A stretch of 27,529 nucleotides of DNA, taken from contig JAQVHD010000006.1 in NCBI GenBank assembly GCA_028696375.1, positions 1 to 27,529 of the forward strand, written 5' to 3'. The position numbers and the translations under genes were made by a program. This stretch comes from Minisyncoccota bacterium (GTDB lineage Bacteria; Patescibacteriota; Minisyncoccia; UBA6257; JAAZHW01). The notes below the pieces were generated by a model, which was given only the letters and a program-made list of their open reading frames with translations, did no database searches and was not told the origin of the DNA. Positions 8,038 to 15,608 of this stretch are shown here, piece by piece. Within the stretch, counting starts at the first letter, position 1. Every line of letters begins with the position of its first letter.

Positions 8038-8555
8038 TGAAAATCGCAAAACAAATTTTCACAATTATTATTTTTGTCTTATTCATTTGTCTTTTGGCTT
8101 TGTTGCAAATTACCATTGTCAATCGTTACCCTATTGGAGGAGTCAAGTTAAACCTTGTTCTCATTGGCTTAGTAGCCAATCTTTTCAATCCCCATTTTGA
8201 GATGATTATTTTAGGAGCTATTGCGGGAGGCCTCATTTATGATTTTAGTGGCCTTTTTAATTTTATTTCATTGTTCAGTTTTATCTTGATGCTCGTTTTG
8301 CTACGTTTATGGAGTAAAAAATATCTGGTAAAAAAAAATATACTGATTATTTTTGTGTTCGGTCTTATAGGAACAGTCATATTTAACTTCTTTTATGTAT
8401 TGATGGGATATTTCTTTTTTCATGAGAATTTCTTTCCATATTTTTTGAGTTCAAAACAACTCATCGAAATGTTATTAAATGGGAGCGGGGCATTAATTCT
8501 CGCTCTTGTCGGGGAAGGATTCAGTCAAATAGTACATTTATTTAAGAAAAAATGA
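8037..8555 (+). CDS. mreD: Rod shape-determining protein MreD
   Basis: Small polytopic membrane protein of the elongasome, 172 residues, almost entirely hydrophobic with about five or six membrane segments. Sequence identity in this family is weak. The call rests on size, hydrophobic pattern, a family-like stretch (RYPIGGVKLNLVLIGLVANL) and the position between mreC and the PBP gene. Its ATG shares one base with the mreC TAA, and its TGA overlaps the next ATG, so mreC-mreD-PBP are translationally coupled. Confidence 0.85.
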   Translation: MKIAKQIFTIIIFVLFICLLALLQITIVNRYPIGGVKLNLVLIGLVANLFNPHFEMIILGAIAGGLIYDFSGLFNFISLFSFILMLVLLRLWSKKYLVKKNILIIFVFGLIGTVIFNFFYVLMGYFFFHENFFPYFLSSKQLIEMLLNGSGALILALVGEGFSQIVHLFKKK

Positions 8556-10477
8556 GATCGCCTTTTAAAAGAAATAAAAAACTAAAAAGAGAAAGTGATT
8601 TTCTAGAAGCGGAAGAGATTTTATTTAATAAGGAAGCAGTATCTCGATTAAAAGAAGAAGAGGAGCTAGGACGATTAGAGGTGCCGATAGGGCAGTGGGG
8701 ATTAAATGCGATCTTTGTTTGCGGTGTTTTTATTTTAATTTTCTCCTTAGGATTAGTTGCTTATTTGAATTTTGTGAAGGGTAAAGAATATCAACAAGCA
8801 GCTGAGAGAAATGTTTTAAAATCGGTGCCTATTATTGCTGACCGCGGTTTAATTTTTGATAATCAAAATAAGACATTAGTATACAACCAAGAAGTTTTTG
8901 ATTTGGTATTTTTTCCCGCTTATTTGCCTATTGATAAAGCAGAACGAGAAAAAGTACTGAAAAAAATTGAAGATAGACCAGAAATTGCTGCTGCCTTCAG
9001 CGAGGAAGATTTTCAAAAAGGTAATCCATTAGATAGCGTTATTCTTCAGAGCAATTTATCGCGCGAAGAAGCAATTAAATGGGAAAGTTATTTTGGAGGT
9101 TATTCGGCTGTGCAAGTTATTCGTCAAAATTTAAGGCAATATGTTTCACCTCTGACGTTTAGTCACATTTTGGGATATGTAGGTCGAGTTTCTGCTGAAG
9201 ATATCCAAAAAAATCCTCTTTATGATAAACTAGAAAAAATCGGCAGAGCCGGTATCGAATCGTTTTATGAAGATAATTTGCGAGGGCAAAATGGAGAGAT
9301 TCAAATTCAGCGGAATGCTTATATGGAAATTTTAGGTCAGAGCATCGTTAAGCAGCCGGTAGCGGGTAATAATCTTTATTTAACCATTGATTCTGATTTA
9401 CAGGAGTATAGCTATAACCGTTTGGCTCAACAGATCAAGGGTTTAGGAAGAGAAAGGGGAGGTGTTGTAATTATATCTGATCCCCAAAGCGGAAAAATTC
9501 TCTCTTTAATCAGTTATCCCGGCTATGATATAAATAGATTATCAAGGGGTCTCACAGTTAAAGAATTCGAATCTATAAAAAATTCAAAACTTAACCCTCT
9601 TTTTAATCGAGCAGTTTCCGGTCTTTATAATCCCGGTTCAACGATTAAGCCCATAATGGCCATTGCTGCCCTCGAAGAGAGCATCATCGACCCCTTTCAA
9701 AAAATAGAAACGCACGGTTATATTAGCATTCCAAATCCCTATTTTCCTGATCAGCCCTCAATCTTTGTGGATTGGCGGAATAATGGAACGGTGGATATGC
9801 AAGAAGCTATTGCTCGATCGAGTAATGTTTATTTTTATATTATTGGTGGCGGTTATGAAAATATGGTGGGATTGGGAATCGAACGAATTAAAAATTATTT
9901 GGAAAAATTTCAATTTAATCTCGTAACAGGAATTGATTTACCAGCGGAAAAAATTGGCAATATCCCCGATGAAAAAACTAAAAATCCTTGGCGCATTGGA
10001 GACACTTATAATGTCTCTATTGGTCAGGGAGATTTATTAACAACGCCCATCAGATTATTAACGAGTTTAAACGTTATTGCAAATGGAGGAAAGATTTTAA
10101 GACCATATCTTTTAGATCGAATCAAGGATAATAATCAACGGACAATTTTCCAAAATGAAACGCAGATTGTAAAAGATAACTTTTTGGATGCAAAAAATGT
10201 AGAAATTGTTAAAAAGGGTATGCAGAAAACCGTTACGAGTCCATTGGGCACGGCCCATGTTTTATCAGATTTGCCATTTAGCGTTGGAGGAAAAAGCGGA
10301 AGCGCTCAAACAGCTGCTAATACAAAAATCAATGCTTTGTTTTATGCTTTTGCACCCTATGACAATCCAAAGATTTCAATTCTGATTTTAATTGAAGATG
10401 TTCCCGAAGGATCGTTAAATGCTATTCCAGTAGCAAAAGACATTTTAATGTGGTATTATAAAAACAGAGGATTATAG
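8552..10477 (+). CDS. mrdA: Class B penicillin-binding protein, PBP2/MrdA-like transpeptidase
   Basis: Membrane-anchored DD-transpeptidase that cross-links peptidoglycan during elongation. The 641 residues comprise a charged cytoplasmic tail of about 50 residues, one membrane helix (about 50-75), a pedestal/dimerisation region, and a transpeptidase domain. All three catalytic motifs are intact: SxxK at Ser363-Lys366 (GSTIKP), SxN at Ser423-Asn425 (SSNVYFY) and KSG at Lys581-Gly583 (GGKSGSAQ, where many homologues have KTGTAQ). It overlaps mreD by 4 nt. The usual partner gene rodA does not follow; a repeat-rich gap does. Assignment to PBP2 rather than FtsI rests on the mre operon context. Confidence 0.93.
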   Translation: MRSPFKRNKKLKRESDFLEAEEILFNKEAVSRLKEEEELGRLEVPIGQWGLNAIFVCGVFILIFSLGLVAYLNFVKGKEYQQAAERNVLKSVPIIADRGLIFDNQNKTLVYNQEVFDLVFFPAYLPIDKAEREKVLKKIEDRPEIAAAFSEEDFQKGNPLDSVILQSNLSREEAIKWESYFGGYSAVQVIRQNLRQYVSPLTFSHILGYVGRVSAEDIQKNPLYDKLEKIGRAGIESFYEDNLRGQNGEIQIQRNAYMEILGQSIVKQPVAGNNLYLTIDSDLQEYSYNRLAQQIKGLGRERGGVVIISDPQSGKILSLISYPGYDINRLSRGLTVKEFESIKNSKLNPLFNRAVSGLYNPGSTIKPIMAIAALEESIIDPFQKIETHGYISIPNPYFPDQPSIFVDWRNNGTVDMQEAIARSSNVYFYIIGGGYENMVGLGIERIKNYLEKFQFNLVTGIDLPAEKIGNIPDEKTKNPWRIGDTYNVSIGQGDLLTTPIRLLTSLNVIANGGKILRPYLLDRIKDNNQRTIFQNETQIVKDNFLDAKNVEIVKKGMQKTVTSPLGTAHVLSDLPFSVGGKSGSAQTAANTKINALFYAFAPYDNPKISILILIEDVPEGSLNAIPVAKDILMWYYKNRGL

Positions 10478-10480
10478 TCA

Positions 10481-10506
10481 AAAACTCAAAACATAAAACT
10501 CAAAAC
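10481..10506 (+). repeat. Direct repeat, two copies of AAAACTCAAAAC
   Basis: The 12-mer AAAACTCAAAAC occurs at 10481-10492 and 10495-10506, directly after the PBP stop codon. A related CTCAAAA in inverted orientation (TTTTGAG) is at 10716-10722 near the far end of the same gap, and a similar TCAAAACTCGAATTT lies just after folD near 25195. This suggests a recurring intergenic motif, not chance alone. Confidence 0.6.
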
Positions 10507-10524
10507 GCAAATTTAAAGTCCGAA

Positions 10525-10540
10525 ACCAATTAACCAATTA
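10525..10540 (+). repeat. Tandem 8-mer ACCAATTA x2
   Basis: ACCAATTA is present twice head to tail within the gap between the PBP gene and greA. It is short, and its significance alone is low. It is listed as part of the repeat-dense structure of this gap. Confidence 0.45.
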
Positions 10541-10588
10541 ATTATTACTGAATGCCGGGCTATTAATAAAGTGGTTTTAAGTTTTACA

Positions 10589-10643
10589 CACCTACCTAAT
10601 TTCTTAAACAATAATAAAATGATAATGTTTAATAAGATAGGTG
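10589..10643. repeat. Imperfect hairpin in the mrdA-greA gap
   Basis: Inner arms TTAAACA (10604-10610) and TGTTTAA (10626-10632) pair perfectly around a 15-nt A/T-rich loop. Outer arms CACCTA (10589-10594) and TAGGTG (10638-10643) pair across an asymmetric internal loop. No T-run follows, so it is not a standard intrinsic terminator. It could be an RNA stability element after the PBP transcript, a protein-binding site, or the core of a small non-autonomous repeat element. Confidence 0.45.
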
Positions 10644-10744
10644 GGCGGGAATTTTGAATTAATATTATTCGAAATTCATTACCATTCGTAATTCGTAGGA
10701 CTGTTGCACTTTGTATTTTGAGATTTGAAATTTGAATTTTTATT

Positions 10745-11209
10745 ATGGCTGCAATTTATTTAACTCAAGAAAAATATGAAGAGCTAAAACATGAACTTGA
10801 AGAGCGGAAAACAACTATTCGGCAAAAAATAGCCGTCGATTTAAAACACGCGAAAGATCTCGGGGATTTGTCGGAAAATGCGGCTTATACCGAAGCCAAA
10901 GATGCTAAAGAAAAAAACGATCGTCGCATCGATGAATTAGAGAATATTCTATCTAATTGTGAAATTATTGAAAAATCTCAGAAAAATGATAGAGTTTATA
11001 TTGGTGCAAAAGTAAAAATTCAAGATGAAAATGGACAGGTTTTTGAATATCAAATTGTTGGTCCAGAAGAAAGTAACCCCTTAAAGAATCTTATATCTTA
11101 TAAATCGCCGTTAGGGACAGGTTTAATGGATAAAAAAGAAGGAGAATCTGTCGTTATTCAAAACCCCAATCAAACTACTAAAAAATATAAAATTATTTCT
11201 ATTGAATAA
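10745..11209 (+). CDS. greA: Transcription elongation factor GreA
   Basis: Rescues backtracked RNA polymerase by stimulating transcript cleavage through the secondary channel. The 154 residues match the family (E. coli 158). There is an N-terminal antiparallel coiled coil with the acidic tip in GDLSENAAY (E. coli GDLKENAEY, containing the catalytic D41 and E44), then a C-terminal FKBP-like globular domain. It follows the 267-bp repeat-rich gap, in which I could not identify a convincing promoter. lysS starts 4 nt downstream, so greA-lysS-serS-ftsQ is probably one transcript. Confidence 0.95.
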   Translation: MAAIYLTQEKYEELKHELEERKTTIRQKIAVDLKHAKDLGDLSENAAYTEAKDAKEKNDRRIDELENILSNCEIIEKSQKNDRVYIGAKVKIQDENGQVFEYQIVGPEESNPLKNLISYKSPLGTGLMDKKEGESVVIQNPNQTTKKYKIISIE

Positions 11210-11213
11210 ATTT

Positions 11214-12692
11214 ATGTCAACAGCTGATCAAATTAAAAAAATAAGAATTGACAAAGTTAAAGAGTTAAAAAAACAGGGGAAGGATGTTTATCCAAGTCAT
11301 TGTTTTCGCAATCGTTTAGTCAGAGATGTTTTGGTTCATTTTTCTTCCTGGAGTGAAACAAAAAAGAAAATTTGGATTGGGGGACGGATTATGAGCATTC
11401 GTTTTCATGGAGGCATCGCCTTTGCGGATTTACGCGATACAAGTGGTCATTTGCAGATCGTTTTTAAAAAAGGAGATACAAAGGATTTTGAATTAGTGAA
11501 TCAATATTTAGACACGAGTGATTTTGTAGAGGTAAAAGGTTTTCCTTTTAAGACAGAAAGAGGGGCAAAGAGTTTGCTGGTAGAAGAATGGCGCATTTTG
11601 GCCAAGAGTTTACGGCCTATCCCATCAGAGTGGTATGGTTTAAAAGATGCGGAAGAGCGTTTTCGGCGTCGCTACCTTGATTTAATTCTAAACGAAGAAG
11701 TTAAAAAACGATTTGAGACTCGATCGAAAATTATCAAAGCGATGAGAGAGTTTTTTGATAAAGAGGGGTTTGTGGAAGTAGAAACGCCAATCTTACAAAC
11801 GCTCGCCGGAGGAGCAACAGCGCGTCCGTTTAAAACCAAATTGAACATTTTAAATATACCCCTTTATTTACGCATTGCGCCCGAACTCTATTTAAAAAGA
11901 TTAATTGTGGGTGGTTTCGAAAAAATTTTTGAAATTGGCAAAAATTTCCGCAATGAAGGAATTGATAAAACTCATAACCCTGAATTTACGATGATGGAAC
12001 TTTATTGGGCTTATGCCGATTATGAAGATATGATGGATTTTATTGAGAAGCTCTTTGTTTATATTCTCAAACATGCCTTACCCCAAACAGAAGACCCTTT
12101 ACTGATTAATTTTAATGGTCAATTAATTAATTTTACGCCGCCTTGGCCGCGCAAGAAATTTTTAGATCTTATCGAAGAAGCAACCAATTTAAAACCATTA
12201 GCTACAGATGTGCGAACATGGAGAGCGTTTCTGCAAGCACAGGGAGTCACAATTACAGAGGAAATAAAAAAGATGGATGAATGGGGCCTAATGGATGAAG
12301 TTTACAAAAAAGTCTGTTTAGAAAAATTAATTCAGCCCACATTTATTACTCATCATCCGAGTGCTTTATCTCCCTTAGCCAAATTGAGCAAGAATGATCC
12401 CAACGAGACAGAGCGTTTCCAAGTAGTGGTGGGCGGTATCGAATTAGTGAATGGCTATTCGGAATTAAACGACCCATTGGAACAAGCAGAACGGTTTAAA
12501 AGACAAGAGCAAAGAAGGAGGGCGGGAAACGAAGAGGCGTCTCGTTATGATAAAGATTTTATTGAAGCACTCGAATATGGAATGCCACCAACAGCCGGCG
12601 TGGGCATTGGCATTGATCGTTTAGTGATGCTTTTAACTAACGCACCATCCATTAAAGAGGTCATCTTTTTTCCTTTTATGAAAAATAAATAA
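11214..12692 (+). CDS. lysS: Lysyl-tRNA synthetase, class II
   Basis: Charges tRNA-Lys. The protein has about 492 residues, comparable to E. coli LysS (505). An N-terminal OB-fold anticodon-binding domain (about residues 55-140) precedes the class IIb core. Motif 2 is recognisable as Phe245-Arg246-Asn247-Glu248 followed by HNPEFTMME, and motif 3 as GVGIGIDRLVMLL near the C-terminus. A TTG at 11202 in the same frame overlaps greA, but the ATG at 11214 gives the family-like N-terminus. serS follows after 3 nt. Confidence 0.96.
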   Translation: MSTADQIKKIRIDKVKELKKQGKDVYPSHCFRNRLVRDVLVHFSSWSETKKKIWIGGRIMSIRFHGGIAFADLRDTSGHLQIVFKKGDTKDFELVNQYLDTSDFVEVKGFPFKTERGAKSLLVEEWRILAKSLRPIPSEWYGLKDAEERFRRRYLDLILNEEVKKRFETRSKIIKAMREFFDKEGFVEVETPILQTLAGGATARPFKTKLNILNIPLYLRIAPELYLKRLIVGGFEKIFEIGKNFRNEGIDKTHNPEFTMMELYWAYADYEDMMDFIEKLFVYILKHALPQTEDPLLINFNGQLINFTPPWPRKKFLDLIEEATNLKPLATDVRTWRAFLQAQGVTITEEIKKMDEWGLMDEVYKKVCLEKLIQPTFITHHPSALSPLAKLSKNDPNETERFQVVVGGIELVNGYSELNDPLEQAERFKRQEQRRRAGNEEASRYDKDFIEALEYGMPPTAGVGIGIDRLVMLLTNAPSIKEVIFFPFMKNK

Positions 12693-12695
12693 AAT

Positions 12696-13928
12696 ATGCT
12701 TACAGATTTATTAAAAAAAATTAGAGAAAACCCTCAATTATATAAAGAGGGAATGACGAAAAAAAATCGTAATCCCGAAACAATCGATAAAATTTTATCA
12801 TTAGATAAAGAGTATCGAGGTAATTTGTCTGAAGTCGAATTTTTGCGAGCTCACTTAAACGAGTTGTCACAAAATGCAAAATTTAGCCAGGATCATTTAG
12901 AACAGGCGCGCGCAACGAAGCAACGAATAAAAGATTTAGAAAAAGAATTGACGCCCATCGAAAATGAATTAGATAAATTACTTTATCAAATCCCCAACAT
13001 TCCTTTGCCCGATGTGCCAGTGGGGAAGGATGAAACCGAAAATAAAGTATTAAGAGAGGTTGGGAAAAAACCAAAATTTAAATTTGAACCTAAAGATTAT
13101 TTGACTTTAACAGAAGATAAATGGATTGACACAAAACGAGCAGCTAAAGTGGCGGGAACGCGCTTTGGTTATTTAAAAAATGAAGCTGTGCTGTTGGAAT
13201 ACGCCCTGGTGCGTTGGGTGATGCATTTTCTTAAGGAAAAAGGGTTTATCCCTGTTGTCCCGCCAGCCTTTATTTCTTCGAAAGCCATGAAGGGAATGGG
13301 CTATGTTGATAGTGAAAAAGATTTAGCCGAACGTTATTATTTTCCTCAAGATGATCTCTTTTTGATTGGTACAGCCGAGCAAGCCATTGGTCCAATGCAT
13401 ATGGATGAAATTCTTGAGGAAAAAAACCTGCCGTTGCGTTACATTGCCTTTTCTCCTTGCTTCCGAAGGGAAGCCGGTTCTTATGGGAAAGACACCAAAG
13501 GGATTTGGCGAGTTCATTATTTTGAAAAATTAGAAATGTTTATCTTTTGCACACCCGAACAGTCAGAAAAAGAACTTCAATTGATTTTATCAATTGAGGA
13601 AGAATTGATGCAAAAGTTAGGTGTGCCATATCGAGTGATTCAATTGTGCACAGGTGATTTATCTAATCCTTCAGCCAAATCTTTTGATATTGAAGCATGG
13701 TTACCGAGTCAAAATCGTTATGGTGAAACGCACTCCTGCAGTAATTGCACGGATTTCCAATCTCGGCGATTAAATATCCGTTACCGTTCTAAAAACGGAT
13801 TGCGATTGGTGCATACACTGAATGGCACAGCGTTCGCTATTGGAAGGATTCTTGTTGCCATTATAGAAAACTATCAGCAAGAAGATGGTTCTATTAAAAT
13901 TCCTGAAATTTTGAAACAATATCTTTAA
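12696..13928 (+). CDS. serS: Seryl-tRNA synthetase
   Basis: Charges tRNA-Ser. The 410 residues comprise an N-terminal helical hairpin (about residues 30-100) that grips the long variable arm of the tRNA, then a class II core. Visible are the TAEQAIGP strand equivalent to the TxE motif, motif 2 at Phe256-Arg257-Arg258-Glu259 (PCFRREAGSYGKD), the segment HSCSNCTDFQSRR, and motif 3 with TLNGTAFAIGRILVAIIENY (most homologues have TLNGSGLAVGR). The start is an ATG 3 nt after lysS without a Shine-Dalgarno. Confidence 0.96.
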   Translation: MLTDLLKKIRENPQLYKEGMTKKNRNPETIDKILSLDKEYRGNLSEVEFLRAHLNELSQNAKFSQDHLEQARATKQRIKDLEKELTPIENELDKLLYQIPNIPLPDVPVGKDETENKVLREVGKKPKFKFEPKDYLTLTEDKWIDTKRAAKVAGTRFGYLKNEAVLLEYALVRWVMHFLKEKGFIPVVPPAFISSKAMKGMGYVDSEKDLAERYYFPQDDLFLIGTAEQAIGPMHMDEILEEKNLPLRYIAFSPCFRREAGSYGKDTKGIWRVHYFEKLEMFIFCTPEQSEKELQLILSIEEELMQKLGVPYRVIQLCTGDLSNPSAKSFDIEAWLPSQNRYGETHSCSNCTDFQSRRLNIRYRSKNGLRLVHTLNGTAFAIGRILVAIIENYQQEDGSIKIPEILKQYL

Positions 13929-13943
13929 TTTAGTCTCTACGTC

Positions 13944-14747
13944 ATGCCTTATCAATCTTCATCATATAAATTAAGGCAGATTCAAAAAAAGAAGCAAAAA
14001 AGGCGAAGAATTTTTGCTCTGATTGCTTTTATAATTGTCATAGGTGGTTTGGGTTGGGTATTGTTTTTTTCATCAGTTTTTCAAATCAAAAGCATAGCTA
14101 TTACTCCGACGCATTTTATTTCGATCAATGATATTTTTCAGAAAGTCCAGGAGCGCTTAAATAATCAAAAACTTTTTAAATTCATTAGTGTACCTGCCAA
14201 CCTCATTCTTTTTAGCAAGGACGATTGTCAAATCATTAAAAACTCTTTTGCGGCTTTAGACTCAGTGGAGTGCCAAAAAAATTATATTGCTCACTCAATA
14301 AAAATTAATGCAAAAGAAAAAGAAGTAGCGGGTCTTTTTTGCCCTTCTTCGTTAAGTAAGGAATATAAAAAATGTTTATATGTGGATCAAAGTGGCATTG
14401 TATTTGCTTTTGCCGAAGATGATTTTAAGGCGAACAACTCTATTGTATTAATTAAAGACTCAACGGATCGGCTTTATAATCTTGGTGATAGAATTATTTC
14501 GGGGGAATTTTCTTTAGTTTTAAAAATCAAGGACATTTTAGCAAGCCATCACTTACAACCGGAATCAATAGAAATTGATGATCGTGATGTAAGTTATTTG
14601 TTTGAAAACGGTTTTAAATTATTCGTTTCACAGGAAAAACTAAAAGAGACGGCCAGTGTTTTACCTCAATTAATAAAAACTGATTTTGACTTACAAAAAT
14701 TAGAATATTTAGATTTACGTTTTTTGCCGAAGGTGTACTATAAATAA
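13944..14747 (+). CDS. ftsQ: FtsQ/DivIB-like cell division protein
   Basis: Bitopic divisome protein connecting cytoplasmic and extracytoplasmic division proteins. The 267 residues comprise a Lys/Arg-rich cytoplasmic tail (KKKQKRRR), one membrane helix (about residues 23-42), a POTRA-like segment starting VFQIKSIAITPTHFIS, a beta domain, and the FtsQ-type ending LEYLDLRFLPKVYYK. Identity in this family is low, so the call rests on topology and the C-terminal strand. Four cysteines occur in the extracytoplasmic part (around residues 93, 104, 133 and 141), unusual for FtsQ, and could form disulfides. It is last in the greA-lysS-serS run and faces comF tail to tail. Confidence 0.78.
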   Translation: MPYQSSSYKLRQIQKKKQKRRRIFALIAFIIVIGGLGWVLFFSSVFQIKSIAITPTHFISINDIFQKVQERLNNQKLFKFISVPANLILFSKDDCQIIKNSFAALDSVECQKNYIAHSIKINAKEKEVAGLFCPSSLSKEYKKCLYVDQSGIVFAFAEDDFKANNSIVLIKDSTDRLYNLGDRIISGEFSLVLKIKDILASHHLQPESIEIDDRDVSYLFENGFKLFVSQEKLKETASVLPQLIKTDFDLQKLEYLDLRFLPKVYYK

Positions 14748-14760
14748 AATTTAAATTTTT
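14746..14760. repeat. A/T-only palindrome at the ftsQ/comF convergent junction
   Basis: AAAATTTAAATTTTT fills the 14-nt space between two genes converging from opposite strands. It contains a symmetric AAATTTAAATTT but has no G+C stem, so it is a poor intrinsic terminator. No other terminator is visible at this junction. Confidence 0.3.
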
Positions 14761-14761
14761 C

Positions 14762-15499
14762 TTATTTTCTTGATTTAGCTATAGTTAAACCAATAATTCT
14801 TTTAGCTCCATTTTGTTTCAAAACCTTAGCAGCCTCCTGCATGGTAGCACCGGACGTAAATACATCATCAACAAGAATGATATTTTTCTTTCCAGAAGGA
14901 AGTGCATTTTGTAAACCAAAAGCATTCTGAAGATTGAGTTGGCGATCGTTATAATTTTCTATTTTGGCTTGCGGTGGGGTGTTTCTTAAGCGAACTAAAA
15001 TTTGATTATTAATTTCGAGTTGGAAATGGTCGGCAAAAATCTTTGCTATCTCTTCACTTTGATTAAAACCACGCTCCTTAAAACGTTGCCGCGAAAGGGG
15101 AATGGGGATAACCAGTGATTCTCCAAATTGAGTTTTTAAATCAGGCCAGATTTTTTCCCAATAAGAAATGACGATGTCACTCAGGGTGTAGCGGATATCT
15201 TTGATAAATTGATATTTGTAAAGATGAATTAATTTTTGGATGAGAGGATTTTCATAGTCAGTGGATGAAGCCAGAAAATCAAGAGAAGAGGGTTTATCCG
15301 AATGAGAACACTTTTTTAATAGCCCAATTCTTTTTAGGCAAATAGGACAAAACAACGAAGAATGAAGGGGGATTGTTTTTAAACAGATTGGACAAAGGTA
15401 TCGCCCCTCTTCGTTTTTAATAAAAGTCCCACAATTTAAGCAAAAGATAGGGAAAAGACAATCGTAAATAAAATTTTTTATTCTTGTGATTTTACTCAT
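14762..15499 (-). CDS. comF: ComF-family phosphoribosyltransferase-like competence protein
   Basis: ComF/GntX-family protein; ComF is needed for DNA uptake in Bacillus and Haemophilus. Its biochemical role is thought to involve single-stranded DNA after import. The 245 residues carry N-terminal zinc-type cysteine pairs (CLNC, Cys20/23; CPIC, Cys36/39; CPIC, Cys51/54), then a type I phosphoribosyltransferase domain with the PRPP loop ILVDDVFTSGAT (Asp211, Asp212). The frame extends upstream to an ATG at 15547, but that extension spans an A/T-rich sequence with TATAAT (minus strand, 15538-15533), and the family N-terminus matches the ATG at 15499. It is the only minus-strand gene here. It is divergent from pilM by about 109 bp, linking it by position to the T4P cluster. 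Confidence 0.9.
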   Translation of the reverse strand: MSKITRIKNFIYDCLFPIFCLNCGTFIKNEEGRYLCPICLKTIPLHSSLFCPICLKRIGLLKKCSHSDKPSSLDFLASSTDYENPLIQKLIHLYKYQFIKDIRYTLSDIVISYWEKIWPDLKTQFGESLVIPIPLSRQRFKERGFNQSEEIAKIFADHFQLEINNQILVRLRNTPPQAKIENYNDRQLNLQNAFGLQNALPSGKKNIILVDDVFTSGATMQEAAKVLKQNGAKRIIGLTIAKSRK

Positions 15500-15532
15500 T
15501 GTGGATAAGTATTGCGTCGGAGCGCTTTTTAA

Positions 15533-15538
15533 ATTATA
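15533..15538 (-). promoter_or_regulatory. Possible -10 element for comF
   Basis: Minus-strand TATAAT lies 34 nt upstream of the chosen comF ATG. No convincing -35 hexamer is found at 16-18 bp, and the -10 is not extended by TGn, so the assignment is tentative. It supports the downstream start because transcription would begin after the alternative ATG. Confidence 0.3.
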
Positions 15539-15608
15539 ATAAAACAAGATAGGCAGAAGTTATATTTTAGGATCAATTTTAAAAATTAATTTTAGAAAAT
15601 AAATATTT

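Noticed and set aside
10551..10744. Small protein gene in the mrdA-greA gap
   Set aside because: All ATG-initiated frames on both strands that I checked stop within a few codons.
15500..15547. Longer comF with 16 extra N-terminal residues
   Set aside because: The extension is A/T-rich, overlaps the only visible -10, and does not match the ComF family N-terminus, which begins shortly before the CLNC zinc motif.
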